Positions 6,004 to 6,750 of a stretch of DNA of 6,750 nucleotides are shown in pieces. How positions within the stretch are numbered: the stretch's first letter is position 1; each line of letters opens with the position of its first letter. The position numbers and the translations under genes are program-made. Origin of the DNA: Acidobacteriota bacterium (GTDB lineage Bacteria; Acidobacteriota; Vicinamibacteria; Vicinamibacterales; UBA2999); contig CANIAI010000131.1 of assembly GCA_947465275.1 (NCBI GenBank), forward strand, positions 1 to 6,750. Reading direction: 5' to 3'. Below the pieces are notes generated by a model. The model was not told where the DNA came from and ran no database searches. It worked only from the letters and a program-made list of their open reading frames with translations.

Positions 6004-6750
6004 ATGCTGATCAAGAAGGCTCAGGATCTCCGGTACTCCGACATCACGTCCGAGTCGCTGTACCTGCGGCGCCGCGAGTTCCTCCAGGCGGCCGCGGCAG
6101 CGGCGGTCGGTACGGCGGCGGTACTCACCCCCGCGATCAGCCAGGCGGCCGATCCCCCCGGCCCCTCCGCGTTCCCCAACGCGAAGAAGAGCCCCCTCAG
6201 CACGACCGAGAAGACCACCTCGTTCGGTGACGTCACGACCTACAACAACTTCTACGAGTTCGGGACCGACAAGGAGCAGCCGGCGATGTACGCCAGCCGG
6301 ATGAAGACCCGTCCGTGGAAGGTGACGATCGAAGGACACGTGACCAAGCCGGGCACGTTCGACATCGATGAGTTCATCAAGGGCTACACACTCGAGGAAC
6401 GCGTCTACCGCTTCCGCTGTGTCGAAACCTGGTCGGCCGTCATCCCCTGGATCGGTATCCCGCTCGCCGACGTGATCAGGAAGGTGCAGCCGACGTCGAT
6501 GGCGAAGTACGTCGAGTTCGTGACGCTCTACGACCCGGCGACGATGCCGGGGCAGAAGAGTTCTGTCATCCCCTGGCCCTACATCGAGGGCCTTCGGATG
6601 GACGAGGCGCTGAACCCGCTGGCGATCCTGGCCGTTGGTCTCTATGGACAGGTGATGCCGAACCAGAACGGCGCCCCGATTCGGCTGGTCACGCCCTGGA
6701 AGTACGGCTTCAAGAGCGGGAAGTCGATCGTGAAGATCCGGTTCGTCGAC
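6004..6750 (+). CDS. msrP: Periplasmic methionine sulfoxide reductase catalytic subunit MsrP (YedY), partial
   Basis: The first 249 codons are present; the gene continues past the right edge, and the E. coli protein is about 334 residues. MsrP is a molybdopterin enzyme of the sulfite-oxidase fold that reduces methionine sulfoxide in periplasmic proteins, taking electrons from the membrane haem protein MsrQ. Residues 22-28 (RRREFLQ) are a twin-arginine motif followed by an Ala-rich hydrophobic region and a cleavage site near SQA/ADPP (48-49), so it should be exported folded by Tat. Family hallmarks follow: YNNFYEFG (80-87), PWKVTIEG, LEERVYRFRCVETWS with the molybdenum-ligand Cys139, VPWIG-like IPWIGIPL, PTSMAKYVEF, MPGQ, YIEGLRMDEALNPL, QNGAPIRLVTPWKYGFK. 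The N-terminus LRYSDITSESLYLRRREFL parallels the E. coli start, confirming ATG 6004. msrQ is usually adjacent and would be expected just beyond the window. Confidence 0.95.
   Translation, partial: MLIKKAQDLRYSDITSESLYLRRREFLQAAAAAAVGTAAVLTPAISQAADPPGPSAFPNAKKSPLSTTEKTTSFGDVTTYNNFYEFGTDKEQPAMYASRMKTRPWKVTIEGHVTKPGTFDIDEFIKGYTLEERVYRFRCVETWSAVIPWIGIPLADVIRKVQPTSMAKYVEFVTLYDPATMPGQKSSVIPWPYIEGLRMDEALNPLAILAVGLYGQVMPNQNGAPIRLVTPWKYGFKSGKSIVKIRFVD

Noticed and set aside
5383..6339. Minus-strand 318-codon open frame opposite the beta-helix and msrP genes
   Set aside because: It crosses two well-supported plus-strand genes and shows no domain; a high-GC shadow.

Overview
The window is GC-rich throughout, with G/C-heavy third codon positions, and every substantial stretch is coding. 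Organism (inference): a free-living Gram-negative bacterium, plausibly an Acidobacteriota of the Vicinamibacteria type. The reasons are the high GC, the NtrC-type regulators, a secreted beta-helix protein of a kind common in that phylum, and a periplasmic MsrP. No rRNA or other marker is present to prove this.

Left two thirds, all on the minus strand, read from about 4306 down to 1: a small soluble histidine kinase (3587-4306), then 11 bases later a complete NtrC-family response regulator (1983-3575) with receiver, sigma54 AAA+ domain and Fis-type helix-turn-helix. After a 138-base gap comes a second, related receiver plus AAA+ protein (<1-1844) that runs off the left edge. The second regulator looks degenerate or repurposed. 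It keeps the receiver phosphorylation residues, Walker A and arginine fingers, but lacks GAFTGA, has Arg for the Walker B Asp, and carries about 165 residues of other sequence where the Fis helix-turn-helix should be. The gap between the two regulators holds a consensus sigma54 promoter (1858-1872) facing the degenerate gene, and a 16-bp perfect palindrome (1937-1971) about 108 bp upstream of the predicted start, where an enhancer site would lie. The simplest reading is a circuit: kinase, then intact activator, then palindrome plus sigma54 promoter, then expression of a degenerate paralogue that may feed back on the activator.

Right third, on the plus strand: a secreted right-handed beta-helix protein (4411-5961), divergent from the kinase with a plausible sigma70-type promoter. 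Then the 5' part of msrP (6004 to the right edge), the Tat-exported molybdopterin catalytic subunit of the periplasmic methionine sulfoxide reductase, with a consensus TATAAT six bases before its ATG, suggesting leaderless transcription. No RNA genes, mobile elements or CRISPR arrays were seen.
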